From Caulobacter sp. (GTDB lineage: Bacteria; Pseudomonadota; Alphaproteobacteria; Caulobacterales; Caulobacteraceae): DNA of 64,000 nucleotides. Below, in pieces: positions 16,854-24,292 of the stretch (position 1 is its first letter; each line of letters starts with the position of its first letter). The DNA lies in contig JAQGIP010000027.1 in NCBI GenBank assembly GCA_028291055.1, positions 24,144 through 88,143 on the forward strand, in the 5' to 3' direction. Position numbers and translations under genes: made by a program. The notes below the pieces were generated by a model. It had not been told where the DNA came from. It saw only the letters and a list, made by a program, of their open reading frames with translations, and searched no databases.

Positions 16854-17068
16854 GGCCTCCCCAGGCGAGCTTGCAGCGAGCCGGCGGGGGAGGTGCGCCG
16901 AAGGCGCGGAGGGGCTTACCGAGTCGGCGAATATTCGCGTTCTGGCGCTGGGGCCGATGACGTCACTAAGTCAGGCGCCAGAACGCGCCCACCCTTTGGC
17001 TCGGTAAGCCCCTCCGGCGCTCCGCGCCACCTCCCCCGCCGGTCCGCTTGGGCGGACCTGGGGAGGAC
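16854..17068. repeat. 215-bp palindromic element, copy in forward orientation
   Basis: The 333-base gap 16844-17176 is mostly this element. The outer arms GGCCTCCCCAG / CTGGGGAGGAC enclose GCCGGCGGGGGAGGTGCGCC / complement, then GGGGCTTACCGAGTC / GGCTCGGTAAGCCCC, then GTTCTGGCGC / GCGCCAGAAC around an asymmetric centre. A second copy at 60063-60276 has the same arms, but its centre is the reverse complement of this one. It starts 10 bases past a stop codon. There is no ORF or transposase, so it is a non-autonomous or structural repeat. Confidence 0.85.
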
Positions 17069-17133
17069 ACGCGGTTTCCGATAAGTCCGTTCCCTTCTTA
17101 TCAGAACGCGATTATAGGAAACGCCTAGACCCC

Positions 17134-17153
17134 GCCCGGCCGCAAGGCCGGGC
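17134..17153 (+). other. GC hairpin in the trcR leader
   Basis: GCCCGGCC-GCAA-GGCCGGGC is a perfect 8-bp stem with a GNRA tetraloop, 23 bases before the trcR ATG. There is no T run after it, so it is more likely a leader structure than a terminator. The AT-richer bases 17085-17120 before it probably hold the promoter. Confidence 0.5.
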
Positions 17154-17176
17154 GCCTTCGTTTCTGGGATACAGTC

Positions 17177-17866
17177 ATGGCCGATCCGATCCTCATGCCC
17201 AAGGCCACCGCCGTCTGGCTGGTGGACAACACCTCGCTTACCTTCGAGCAGATCGCCGATTTCGCGGGCCTGCACCCGCTGGAAGTCAAAGGCATCGCCG
17301 ACGGTGAAGTGGCGCGCGACATCCGCGGCGCCGACCCCATCGCCAACGGCCAGCTGACCCGCGAAGAGCTGGACCGGGCCGGCGCCAACGACAAATACCG
17401 CATGGTCGCCCAGAAGAGCCGCCACGCCGAGCTGCTGAAGCCGCAGAAAAAGGCCCCACGCTACACCCCCGTGTCGCGCCGCCAGGACCGTCCGGACGCC
17501 ATCGCCTGGTTCATCCGCAACCACCCGGAAATCGCCGACAGCCAGGTCGCCAAGATCCTGGGCACGACGAAGGCCACCATCGAGCAGGTGCGCGACCGCA
17601 CACACTGGAACAGCGCCAACATCAAGCCGGTCGACCCGGTCAGCCTGGGCCTGGTGATGCAGCTGGAGCTCGACGCGCTGGTCAAGAAGGCGGCCGACAA
17701 GAAGGCCAAGGACGACGCCAAGAAGGGCATCACCGCCCCCGAGGGCGCGACCCTGCTGCCGGCCAGCCAGACCGGCGCCTCCGCGCCCGACGCCGAGCCC
17801 GAGCATGACGACCATGCCGAGGCGGAGGCGCCCGAAGAGCGCTACGAAGACGACGACGAGGACTAG
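17177..17866 (+). CDS. trcR: DUF1013 cell-cycle transcriptional regulator TrcR
   Basis: 229 residues. The sequence opens MADPILMPKATAVWLVDNTS and continues LTFEQIADFAGLHPLEVKGI, with a second block RPDAIAWFIRNHPEIADSQV then AKILGTTKATIEQVRDRTHW, the two helix-turn-helix-like units of DUF1013. This family is annotated as TrcR, a conserved alphaproteobacterial regulator linked to cell-cycle control. The C-terminus is an acidic tail (EPEHDDHAEAEAPEERYEDD). Together with rcdA 1.7 kb away it places two cell-cycle genes in one neighbourhood. Confidence 0.88.
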   Translation: MADPILMPKATAVWLVDNTSLTFEQIADFAGLHPLEVKGIADGEVARDIRGADPIANGQLTREELDRAGANDKYRMVAQKSRHAELLKPQKKAPRYTPVSRRQDRPDAIAWFIRNHPEIADSQVAKILGTTKATIEQVRDRTHWNSANIKPVDPVSLGLVMQLELDALVKKAADKKAKDDAKKGITAPEGATLLPASQTGASAPDAEPEHDDHAEAEAPEERYEDDDED

Positions 17867-17879
17867 ACATTCAACACTC

Positions 17880-18018
17880 CGCTCATCCCGGCGAAAGCCG
17901 GGACCCATGCGGAGTCGAATGAGTAAGGCGGCAGCTCTGGCGGACGGCCTCGGTCGCTTTCAGCGCGAGCGAGAACCACGCTCCACCCTATGGGTCCCGG
18001 ATTTCGCCGGGATGAGCG
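17880..18018. repeat. CGCTCATCCCGGCGAAA inverted repeat
   Basis: 139-base palindrome between the convergent trcR and DUF465 genes. CGCTCATCCCGGCGAAAGCC and GGGACCCATG on the left pair with TATGGGTCCCGGATTTCGCC and GGGATGAGCG on the right. It is the same general class as the elements at 4737 and 39931. Confidence 0.75.
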
Positions 18019-18033
18019 GAGCGTGGAAGCTGG

Positions 18034-18207
18034 CTAGTGCGCCCGCGCCCTCAGGCCCTCTATCTGCTCCTTGAGCTTTAGCTTCTTCCGCTTGAGCTCC
18101 GCGACCCTGAGGTCGTCGGATGCGGGGTGCTTCATCTCATCCTGGATCGCGCGGTCGATGTTCTGGTGACGGGAACCGAGTTCGCGGATGCGGGCTTCGA
18201 TGGCCAT
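18034..18207 (-). CDS. DUF465 (YdcH-like) protein
   Basis: 57 residues read on the minus strand from the ATG at 18207: MAIEARIRELGSRHQNIDRA, then IQDEMKHPASDDLRVAELKR and KKLKLKEQIEGLRARAH. The RHQ..D.AI..E and ELKR.KL.LKEQI blocks are diagnostic of DUF465, a short helical-hairpin family of unknown role. The reading frame is complete, with a TAG at 18034-18036. Confidence 0.85.
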   Translation of the reverse strand: MAIEARIRELGSRHQNIDRAIQDEMKHPASDDLRVAELKRKKLKLKEQIEGLRARAH

Positions 18208-18399
18208 AGGGATGTCGCTCCTGGCTTTTTGCGCATTCAGGCCGAGCGGTTCCGGAGTCAGTCACCGGACTCGCCGTCGCTGAACATTCACAGTGAACAC
18301 CCGCTGCTTGCGGCTGTCAGATCACATATGATTGCTCTGAAGCGGCGGAACAGTGGCGCCCATCTTGCGCGCACGGGCTGAAACGGAAGCAGGCAACGG

Positions 18400-19005
18400 A
18401 TGGCGAGCGGCGAACTTTCCAGGCTGGTGGTGGGCATTTCCGGCGCCTCGGGAGTGGTCTATGGCCTGCGCGTGCTGGACGCCTGCCGCGAGCTGGGGGT
18501 GGAGAGCCACCTGATCCTGTCGCGGGCCGCGGCGCTGACCCTGGCCCAGGAGAGCGACCTCACCATCGCCGACGTCCAGGCCAAGGCCAGCGTGGTCCAC
18601 AAGGTCGGCGACATCGGCGCGTCGGTGGCGTCCGGCTCGTTCAGGACGCTGGGCATGATCATCGCCCCCTGCTCGGTGCGCACCATGAGCGAGATCGCCA
18701 GCGGGGTGACCTCGTCCCTGCTGACACGGGCCGCCGACGTTTCCCTGAAGGAGCGGCGCAACCTGGTGCTGATGGTGCGCGAAACGCCCCTGCACCTGGG
18801 CCACCTGCGCACCATGGTGAAGCTGGCCGAGATGGGCGCGGTGATCGCGCCGCCCCTGCCGGCCTTCTACGCCAAGCCGGCCAGCCTGGCGGAGATGGTC
18901 GACCAGTCGGTGGGCCGGGCGCTCGACCTGTTCGGCCTGTCCTGGCGGCCGGTGAAGCGCTGGGGCGAGGATTTGCAGACGATCAGTAGCGGTGGCGATC
19001 AATGA
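18400..19005 (+). CDS. ubiX: Flavin prenyltransferase UbiX
   Basis: 201 residues, family length. UbiX attaches a dimethylallyl unit to FMN to make the prenylated cofactor needed by the UbiD decarboxylase in ubiquinone synthesis. Motifs: GISGASGVVYGLRVLDAC at the N-terminus (FMN loop), LSRAA, IAPCSVRTMSEIASGV and the C-terminal VRETPLHLGHLRTMVKLAEM with the conserved Arg/Glu. ATG 18400 overlaps nothing upstream. The end overlaps the next gene by four bases. Confidence 0.95.
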   Translation: MASGELSRLVVGISGASGVVYGLRVLDACRELGVESHLILSRAAALTLAQESDLTIADVQAKASVVHKVGDIGASVASGSFRTLGMIIAPCSVRTMSEIASGVTSSLLTRAADVSLKERRNLVLMVRETPLHLGHLRTMVKLAEMGAVIAPPLPAFYAKPASLAEMVDQSVGRALDLFGLSWRPVKRWGEDLQTISSGGDQ

Positions 19006-19442
19006 CCCTTTGGGACTGGACCCTGGCGGCCTATGGCCGACCCGATGTGCCGCAGGCCTGCCTGCATCTGCAGGACGACCATGGGCTGAACACCTCGCTG
19101 CTGCTGTGGTCGGTGTGGGCCGGGGCGAGCGACGCCGGGCTGATGGCCAAGGCGGCGGCCATGGCCAAACGCTGGGATGACGAGGTGCTGTGGCCGCTGC
19201 GCAATGCGCGACGGGCGTTGAAGGCCCGGATGCCGGACGTGGACGACGCCGCCCGCGAAGGCCTGCGCGAGGATGTGAAGGCCGCCGAACTGCGCGCCGA
19301 ACGGGTGCTGATGGAAAGCCTGGAGGCGCTCAGCAAGCCGCATGAAGCCGACCCGGTGCTGGCCCTGGAAGCCGCCTGCGCCGCCTGGGGGACCCAGCCG
19401 CCGCTGGAGTCGCTGGAGCGGCTGGCGGCGGCGCTGCGTTGA
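19002..19442 (+). CDS. TIGR02444 family protein
   Basis: 146 residues, overlapping the ubiX stop by four bases (ATGA). The start MTLWDWTLAAYGRPDVPQAC plus LQDDHGLNTSLLLWSVWA and WPLRNARRALK match the TIGR02444/DUF2390 family, a proteobacterial protein of unknown function often located beside ubiX or other quinone genes. The protein is helical and cytoplasmic. Its coupling to ubiX suggests a related role but nothing in the sequence shows an active site. Confidence 0.8.
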   Translation: MTLWDWTLAAYGRPDVPQACLHLQDDHGLNTSLLLWSVWAGASDAGLMAKAAAMAKRWDDEVLWPLRNARRALKARMPDVDDAAREGLREDVKAAELRAERVLMESLEALSKPHEADPVLALEAACAAWGTQPPLESLERLAAALR

Positions 19443-19505
19443 CGGTCCTTTACGAAAGAATCGGCTCTGCTAAAGGTCGCGACCTCTAGTTTGGGCAATA
19501 GCAGC

Positions 19506-19730
19506 ATGAACGACCACGATGGCTTGGTATCGCTGCCGGACGGAGAGATCCGCGCGCGCCTGATGCTGCTGCGCCAGCAGCACCAGGATCTCGATTCCGC
19601 CGTCAGCGCCCTGGAGGCGCGGCCGCGCATCGACCAGCTCCAGATCGCGCGGCTGAAGCGCCAGAAGCTGCTGCTGAAGGATCAGATCACCCAGCTGGAA
19701 AACCAGCTGAGGCCTGACATCATCGCCTAG
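19506..19730 (+). CDS. Second DUF465 (YdcH-like) protein
   Basis: 74 residues from ATG 19506: an N-terminal MNDHDGLVSLPDGEIRARL, then LLRQQHQDLDSAVSALEARP and IDQLQIARLKRQKLLLKDQI TQLE, the same QH.DLD / RLKRQKLLLKDQI pattern as the DUF465 protein at 18034. The two paralogues flank ubiX/TIGR02444 on either side and face the same locus. A preceding in-frame ATG (19491) adds five residues. It ends 11 bases from the convergent dehydrogenase. Confidence 0.85.
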   Translation: MNDHDGLVSLPDGEIRARLMLLRQQHQDLDSAVSALEARPRIDQLQIARLKRQKLLLKDQITQLENQLRPDIIA

Positions 19731-19741
19731 AGCCGACGCCC

Positions 19742-20839
19742 CTAGGCCGGATCGAACATGATCACCGAGCGCGCCAGTTCGCCGCGCCGCAGTTCGTCGA
19801 AGGCGTCGTTGATCTGGTCCAGCTTGATGCGTTGCGAGATCATCTGGTCCAGGTGCAGCTTGCCCGACATGTAGAAGTCCACCAGCCGGGGCATGTCGAC
19901 CGGGAAGCGGTTGGAACCCATCAGTGAGCCCTGGATCTTCTTCTCGCCCAGGAAGTCCGCGCCGTGCAGCTCGATCATGGTGCCCACCGGGATCATGCCG
20001 ATGATGTTGGCGGTGCCGCCCCGGCGCAGCATCTTGAAGGCCTGTTCGGCGGTCTGCTTCAGGCCGATGGCCTCGAAGGAGTGGTGGACGCCGCCGTTGG
20101 TCATGTCGATGACCTGCTTGACCGGGTCGCCTTCGCTGGCGTCGATCACGTCGGTGGCGCCGAACATCTTGGCCAGGTTCAGCTTGGAGCCCTGGCGGTC
20201 GATGGCGATGATGCGCCCGGCCCCGGCGATCGCCGCGCCATTGATGGCGGCCAGGCCCACGCCGCCGCAGCCGATCACGGCCACGGTCTCACCGGCGCGC
20301 ACGCTGGAGGTCTGCACCACCGCGCCCACGCCCGTGGTCACCGAGCAGCCGATCAGGGCGGCGCGGTCGAGCGGCATGTCCTTGCGGATGGCCACGCAGG
20401 CGTGCTCGTGGATCAGCATCTGCTCGGCGAAGGACGACAGGTTGAGGAACTGGTTCATCACCGGGGCGGCGCCGTCCTCGCGGAACAGGCGCGGCTCGTC
20501 GCCCTTGTTGCGGCGGGTCTCGGGACTGACGCAACGCGCCATGTGGCCGGTGATGCAGTGTTCGCAGTGGCCGCAGAAGGCCGACAGGCAGGTGATGACG
20601 TGGTCGCCGACCTTCACGGTGCGTACTTCGGAGCCGACCTGCTCGACCACGCCCGCGCTCTCGTGGCCCAGGACGGCCGGCAGAGGGTGAGGGTAGGAGC
20701 CTTCGACGAAGTGGAGGTCGGAGTGGCAGACACCGGCGGCCACGGTGCGGATCAGCACCTCGTGCGGGCCGGGCTTGTTGATGCGGACATCCTCGATCTG
20801 CATGGGCTTACCCACTTCGCGCAGCACAGCAGCCTTCAT
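19742..20839 (-). CDS. Zinc-dependent alcohol dehydrogenase
   Basis: 365 residues of the medium-chain dehydrogenase superfamily with both zincs. The catalytic site includes GVCHSDLHFVEG and GHESAGVV; the structural zinc lobe is CGHCEHCITGHMARC; the Rossmann motif is VIGCGGVGLAAINGAAIAGA. The length and the sequence around the lobe fit the class III-like / mycothiol-dependent-like Zn alcohol dehydrogenases, which oxidise alcohols or aldehyde adducts with NAD. ATG 20839 is preferred because GGGAG sits 9 bases upstream, whereas the ATG at 20848 would touch that site. It is divergent from the esterase genes. Confidence 0.9.
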   Translation of the reverse strand: MKAAVLREVGKPMQIEDVRINKPGPHEVLIRTVAAGVCHSDLHFVEGSYPHPLPAVLGHESAGVVEQVGSEVRTVKVGDHVITCLSAFCGHCEHCITGHMARCVSPETRRNKGDEPRLFREDGAAPVMNQFLNLSSFAEQMLIHEHACVAIRKDMPLDRAALIGCSVTTGVGAVVQTSSVRAGETVAVIGCGGVGLAAINGAAIAGAGRIIAIDRQGSKLNLAKMFGATDVIDASEGDPVKQVIDMTNGGVHHSFEAIGLKQTAEQAFKMLRRGGTANIIGMIPVGTMIELHGADFLGEKKIQGSLMGSNRFPVDMPRLVDFYMSGKLHLDQMISQRIKLDQINDAFDELRRGELARSVIMFDPA

Positions 20840-20982
20840 GGCGGACATCTCCCGACTGTCGTGGCCGGCTGATCCGGCCAACAAGCGTTTGAGAGACCTT
20901 ATCGCCGTTCACCGCCTTGATCGGCAAGGGCGCGGGCCGCATCATACCGCAAATTCTAAAATGCTGTTCCGGGGAGGATCAG

Positions 20983-22602
20983 ATGAGCCAGGGACTGGAT
21001 CGGCGGCGTCTGCTGGCGGCAGGCGCGGGCATGGCGGCTTTGGCGGGGACGCGGGCCTGGGCCGTTCCGCCCTTCATCCGTGGCGATACGGTGCAGACCA
21101 CCGCCGGTCGGGTGCAGGGCCTGATGGCCGGCAACATGAATGTCTTCCTCGGCCTGCGGTATGGCGCCCCGCCAGTGGGGCCATTGCGCTTCAAGCCGCC
21201 CCAGAAGCCGGCGTCCTGGGCAGGGACCGCAGACGCCCTGCACGTCGGGGCCCCGGCCGTGCAGCTCTACACGACCCCCGCCTCCAACACCGAGCTCGGC
21301 AAGTCCCTGGTCCCGGTTTTCCCGACCGCCCAGGAGACGCTCGATGGGCGGGAGGACTGCCTGTTCCTCAACGTCTGGACCCGGGCGACGGACAAGAAGA
21401 AGCGCCCGGTGATGGTCTGGCTGCACGGCGGCGGCTTCGCCTACGGGTCGGGCGGCTGGCCGATGTACGATGGGACCAACCTGGCCAACAAAGGCGACGT
21501 GGTGGTGGTCACCCTCAATCACCGCCTCAACGTCTTCGGCTACCTGGCCGTGGGCGCGCCCGGCTACGAGGACAGCGGCAACGCCGGCATGCTGGACATC
21601 GTGCTGGCGCTCGTGTGGGTGCGCGACAACATCACCGCCTTCGGGGGCGACCCCGGCAATGTGATGATCTTCGGCGAAAGCGGCGGCGGGGCCAAGGTCA
21701 GCTATCTGCTGGCGATGCCGGCGGCCAAGGGGCTGTTCCATAAGGCGGTCATCGAGAGCGGGCCGGGCGTCACCGCCGTGCCCAAGGACCGCGCCGACAA
21801 GCTGGCGGCCGACCTCTATGCCGAGTTGGGGATCAAGCCGGGCGATACCCAGGCCCTGATGGACCTGCCCGCCGACAAGCTGCTGGCCGCCTCGATCGTG
21901 GCCCAGAACAAGCAGCCGGGCACGGGCTTCGAGCGGGCCGGTTTCGCCCCGGTGGTCGATGGCCGCACGCTCGCCCGCCAGCCGTGGGAGCCGGACGCCC
22001 CGGCCATCTCCGCCGACGTGCCGGTGATGATCGGCTTCAACAAGGACGAGATGACCCTGTTCCTGGCTTCGGCGCCCTGGTTCGGGCGACTGGATGAGGC
22101 GACCCTGGCCGGCCAGGCGAGCGCCATCCTGGGCCCCAAGGGCGCCGCGACCCTAGCCGCCTTGAAGGAGACCTTCCCCGACTATTCGCCCAGCTACCTG
22201 GCCTGCGCCCTGGTCACCTACGGCCGCATGTTCATGGGCTCGGTGCGCATCGCCGAGCGCAAGGCGGCGCAGAAGCGGGCGCCCGTATGGTTCTACACCC
22301 TGTCCTATGAGACGCCGGTCGGTGGGGGCGTCTTCAAGACCCCGCACACGCTGGAAATCCCCCTGGTGTTCGGCAATGTGGAAAACAGCCGCGCCCTGGT
22401 CGGACCGGGCCCCGACCCGCTGGCCGTATCCGCCCAGATGAGCGACGCCTGGCTGGCCTTCGCGCACAGGTCCGACCCCAATGCGCCCTCCCTGCCCGAC
22501 TGGCGGCCTTATGAGGCTTCGCATCGCGCCACGATGGTGTTCAATGTGAAGAGCCAGGTGCGGGAGGATCCCTACTATGCCATCCGCAAGGCCCTGGACT
22601 GA
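20983..22602 (+). CDS. Tat-exported type-B carboxylesterase, first of tandem pair
   Basis: 539 residues. The N-terminus MSQGLDRRRLLAAGAGMAAL has a twin-arginine signal with cleavage near AWA. The body is an alpha/beta hydrolase of the carboxylesterase/cholinesterase family: oxyanion loop HGGGFAYGSGG, nucleophile in FGESGGGAK, acid in IGFNKDE and a catalytic His candidate in KTPHTLEIPLVFG. It hydrolyses ester bonds in the periplasm; substrates are unknown. It has its own GGGGAGG ribosome site 5-12 bases before ATG 20983, and is followed after 20 bases by a paralogue. Confidence 0.92.
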   Translation: MSQGLDRRRLLAAGAGMAALAGTRAWAVPPFIRGDTVQTTAGRVQGLMAGNMNVFLGLRYGAPPVGPLRFKPPQKPASWAGTADALHVGAPAVQLYTTPASNTELGKSLVPVFPTAQETLDGREDCLFLNVWTRATDKKKRPVMVWLHGGGFAYGSGGWPMYDGTNLANKGDVVVVTLNHRLNVFGYLAVGAPGYEDSGNAGMLDIVLALVWVRDNITAFGGDPGNVMIFGESGGGAKVSYLLAMPAAKGLFHKAVIESGPGVTAVPKDRADKLAADLYAELGIKPGDTQALMDLPADKLLAASIVAQNKQPGTGFERAGFAPVVDGRTLARQPWEPDAPAISADVPVMIGFNKDEMTLFLASAPWFGRLDEATLAGQASAILGPKGAATLAALKETFPDYSPSYLACALVTYGRMFMGSVRIAERKAAQKRAPVWFYTLSYETPVGGGVFKTPHTLEIPLVFGNVENSRALVGPGPDPLAVSAQMSDAWLAFAHRSDPNAPSLPDWRPYEASHRATMVFNVKSQVREDPYYAIRKALD

Positions 22603-22622
22603 CGGCTGACGGGGATGCGGGG

Positions 22623-24221
22623 ATGACGGGCATGGATCGCAGGACGGTGATCGCCACGGGCGTGGCGGCGGCTGGATTGGCCGCGACGGCGGGGGCCGCG
22701 CAAGCCGCTTCGGGTCCCACCGCCAACACCCGTCAGGGCAAGGTGCGCGGCGAGAGCGCCGAGAACGGCATCAAGGTCTTCCGGGGCATCCCCTATGGCG
22801 CGCCCACGGGCGGGGCCAACCGCTTCCGCGCGCCCCAACCGCCGGCGGACTGGAGCGGCGTGCGCGACTGCCTGACCTATGGCGACCAGTCGCCCCAGGT
22901 CGCGCCGCCGCCTGTACCCCTGTTCACCTCCTGGGACCGGCCGGTGGGCGAGAGCGAGGACTGCCTGCATCTGAACGTCTGGACCCCGGCGACCGACGCC
23001 AAGAAGCGGCCGGTGATGGTCTGGTTCCATGGCGGCGGCTTTGCCCAGTACAACGGCTCCGCCCCGGCCTATGACGGCGAGCGCCTGTGCCGGCGCGGCG
23101 ACGTGGTGCTGGTCACCGTGAACCATCGCCTGAACATCTTCGGCTACCTCTACCTGGAAGAGCTGGGCGGCGAAGCCTGGGCCGGCGCGGCCAACGCGGG
23201 CCAGTTGGACCTGGTGGCCTCCCTGCAATGGGTGCGCGACAACATCGCGGCCTTCGGCGGCGACCCCGGCAACGTCACCATCTTCGGCGAGAGCGGCGGC
23301 GGGGCCAAGGTCTGCACCCTGATGGCCATGCCGGCCGCCAAGGGCCTGTTCCACAAGGCCATCGTCGAGAGCGGCCCCTTCGTGGACGGTGTCAGCAAGC
23401 AGAGCGCCACCGAGACGGCCAAGGCCGTGCTGGCCGCGTTGAAACTCGATCCCGGCCAGCTGGACCAGCTGGCTTCGCTCAGCACCGCCCAAATCCTGGA
23501 TGCCTATAGGGCGGTGGCGCCTCACGCCCGCAGCTTCGCCCCGGTGGTGGACGGCCATTCCCTGCCCCGCGACCCCTTCGATCCCGACGCCCCGGAGACC
23601 AGCGCCGCCGTGCCGCTGCTGATCGGGACCAACAAGGACGAGATGAACCTGCTGGCCGGCAGCCCCGCCACCTTCGGCCTCGACTTCAACAGCCTGCCCG
23701 TGGCGCTGACCCCGCTGCTGCCCCACGCCGACGTCGATCAGATCGTCGATGACTATCGCAAGCTCCGCCCCCAGGCCACGGCTCCGGATGTCTTCTTCGG
23801 CATCACCACCCAGATATTCATGACCATCAACTCGGTGCGCATCGCCGAGCGCAAGGCGGCGCAAGGCGGGGCGGCGGCCTATATGTATCAAGTGGCCTGG
23901 GAAACGCCGGTGATGGGCGGCCGCTTCAAGTCGCCCCATTCCGTGGAAATCCCCTTCGTCTTCGACACCGTGGCCAAGTCCGCCTCCATGGTCGGCGAGG
24001 CCAAGGCCGCCCAGCCGATGGCCGAGCAGATGTGCCCCGCCTGGATCGCATTTGCCCGCTCGGGCAGTCCGCAGACCAAGACCTTGCCGCCCTGGCCCGC
24101 TTATGACGACAAGTCGCGCGCCACCATGGTGTTCAATACGAAGAGCGAAGTGGTCAGCGATCCGGGCGGCGACGAGCGCACCTTGCTGAAAGACATCCCC
24201 CCTATTGGGATGGCGCGCTAG
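22623..24221 (+). CDS. Tat-exported type-B carboxylesterase, second of tandem pair
   Basis: 532 residues, a close paralogue of the upstream gene: MTGMDRRTVIATGVAAAGLA is again a twin-arginine signal, then YGAPTGGANRFRAPQPPADW, the loop HGGGFAQYNGSAP, the nucleophile FGESGGGAKVC, the acid IGTNKDEM and the histidine SPHSVEIPFVF. The pair surely arose by duplication and has diverged in the N-terminal third. ATG 22623 is followed by another ATG four codons later; either could serve. They are cotranscribed with the patatin gene that follows. Confidence 0.92.
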   Translation: MTGMDRRTVIATGVAAAGLAATAGAAQAASGPTANTRQGKVRGESAENGIKVFRGIPYGAPTGGANRFRAPQPPADWSGVRDCLTYGDQSPQVAPPPVPLFTSWDRPVGESEDCLHLNVWTPATDAKKRPVMVWFHGGGFAQYNGSAPAYDGERLCRRGDVVLVTVNHRLNIFGYLYLEELGGEAWAGAANAGQLDLVASLQWVRDNIAAFGGDPGNVTIFGESGGGAKVCTLMAMPAAKGLFHKAIVESGPFVDGVSKQSATETAKAVLAALKLDPGQLDQLASLSTAQILDAYRAVAPHARSFAPVVDGHSLPRDPFDPDAPETSAAVPLLIGTNKDEMNLLAGSPATFGLDFNSLPVALTPLLPHADVDQIVDDYRKLRPQATAPDVFFGITTQIFMTINSVRIAERKAAQGGAAAYMYQVAWETPVMGGRFKSPHSVEIPFVFDTVAKSASMVGEAKAAQPMAEQMCPAWIAFARSGSPQTKTLPPWPAYDDKSRATMVFNTKSEVVSDPGGDERTLLKDIPPIGMAR

Positions 24222-24292
24222 CCTGCGGCCTCTCTAAGCTGCCCCCGTGGCCCGGCCGCGCCATTGGCGTGGCGGCCCAGGGGACGGCGCGC

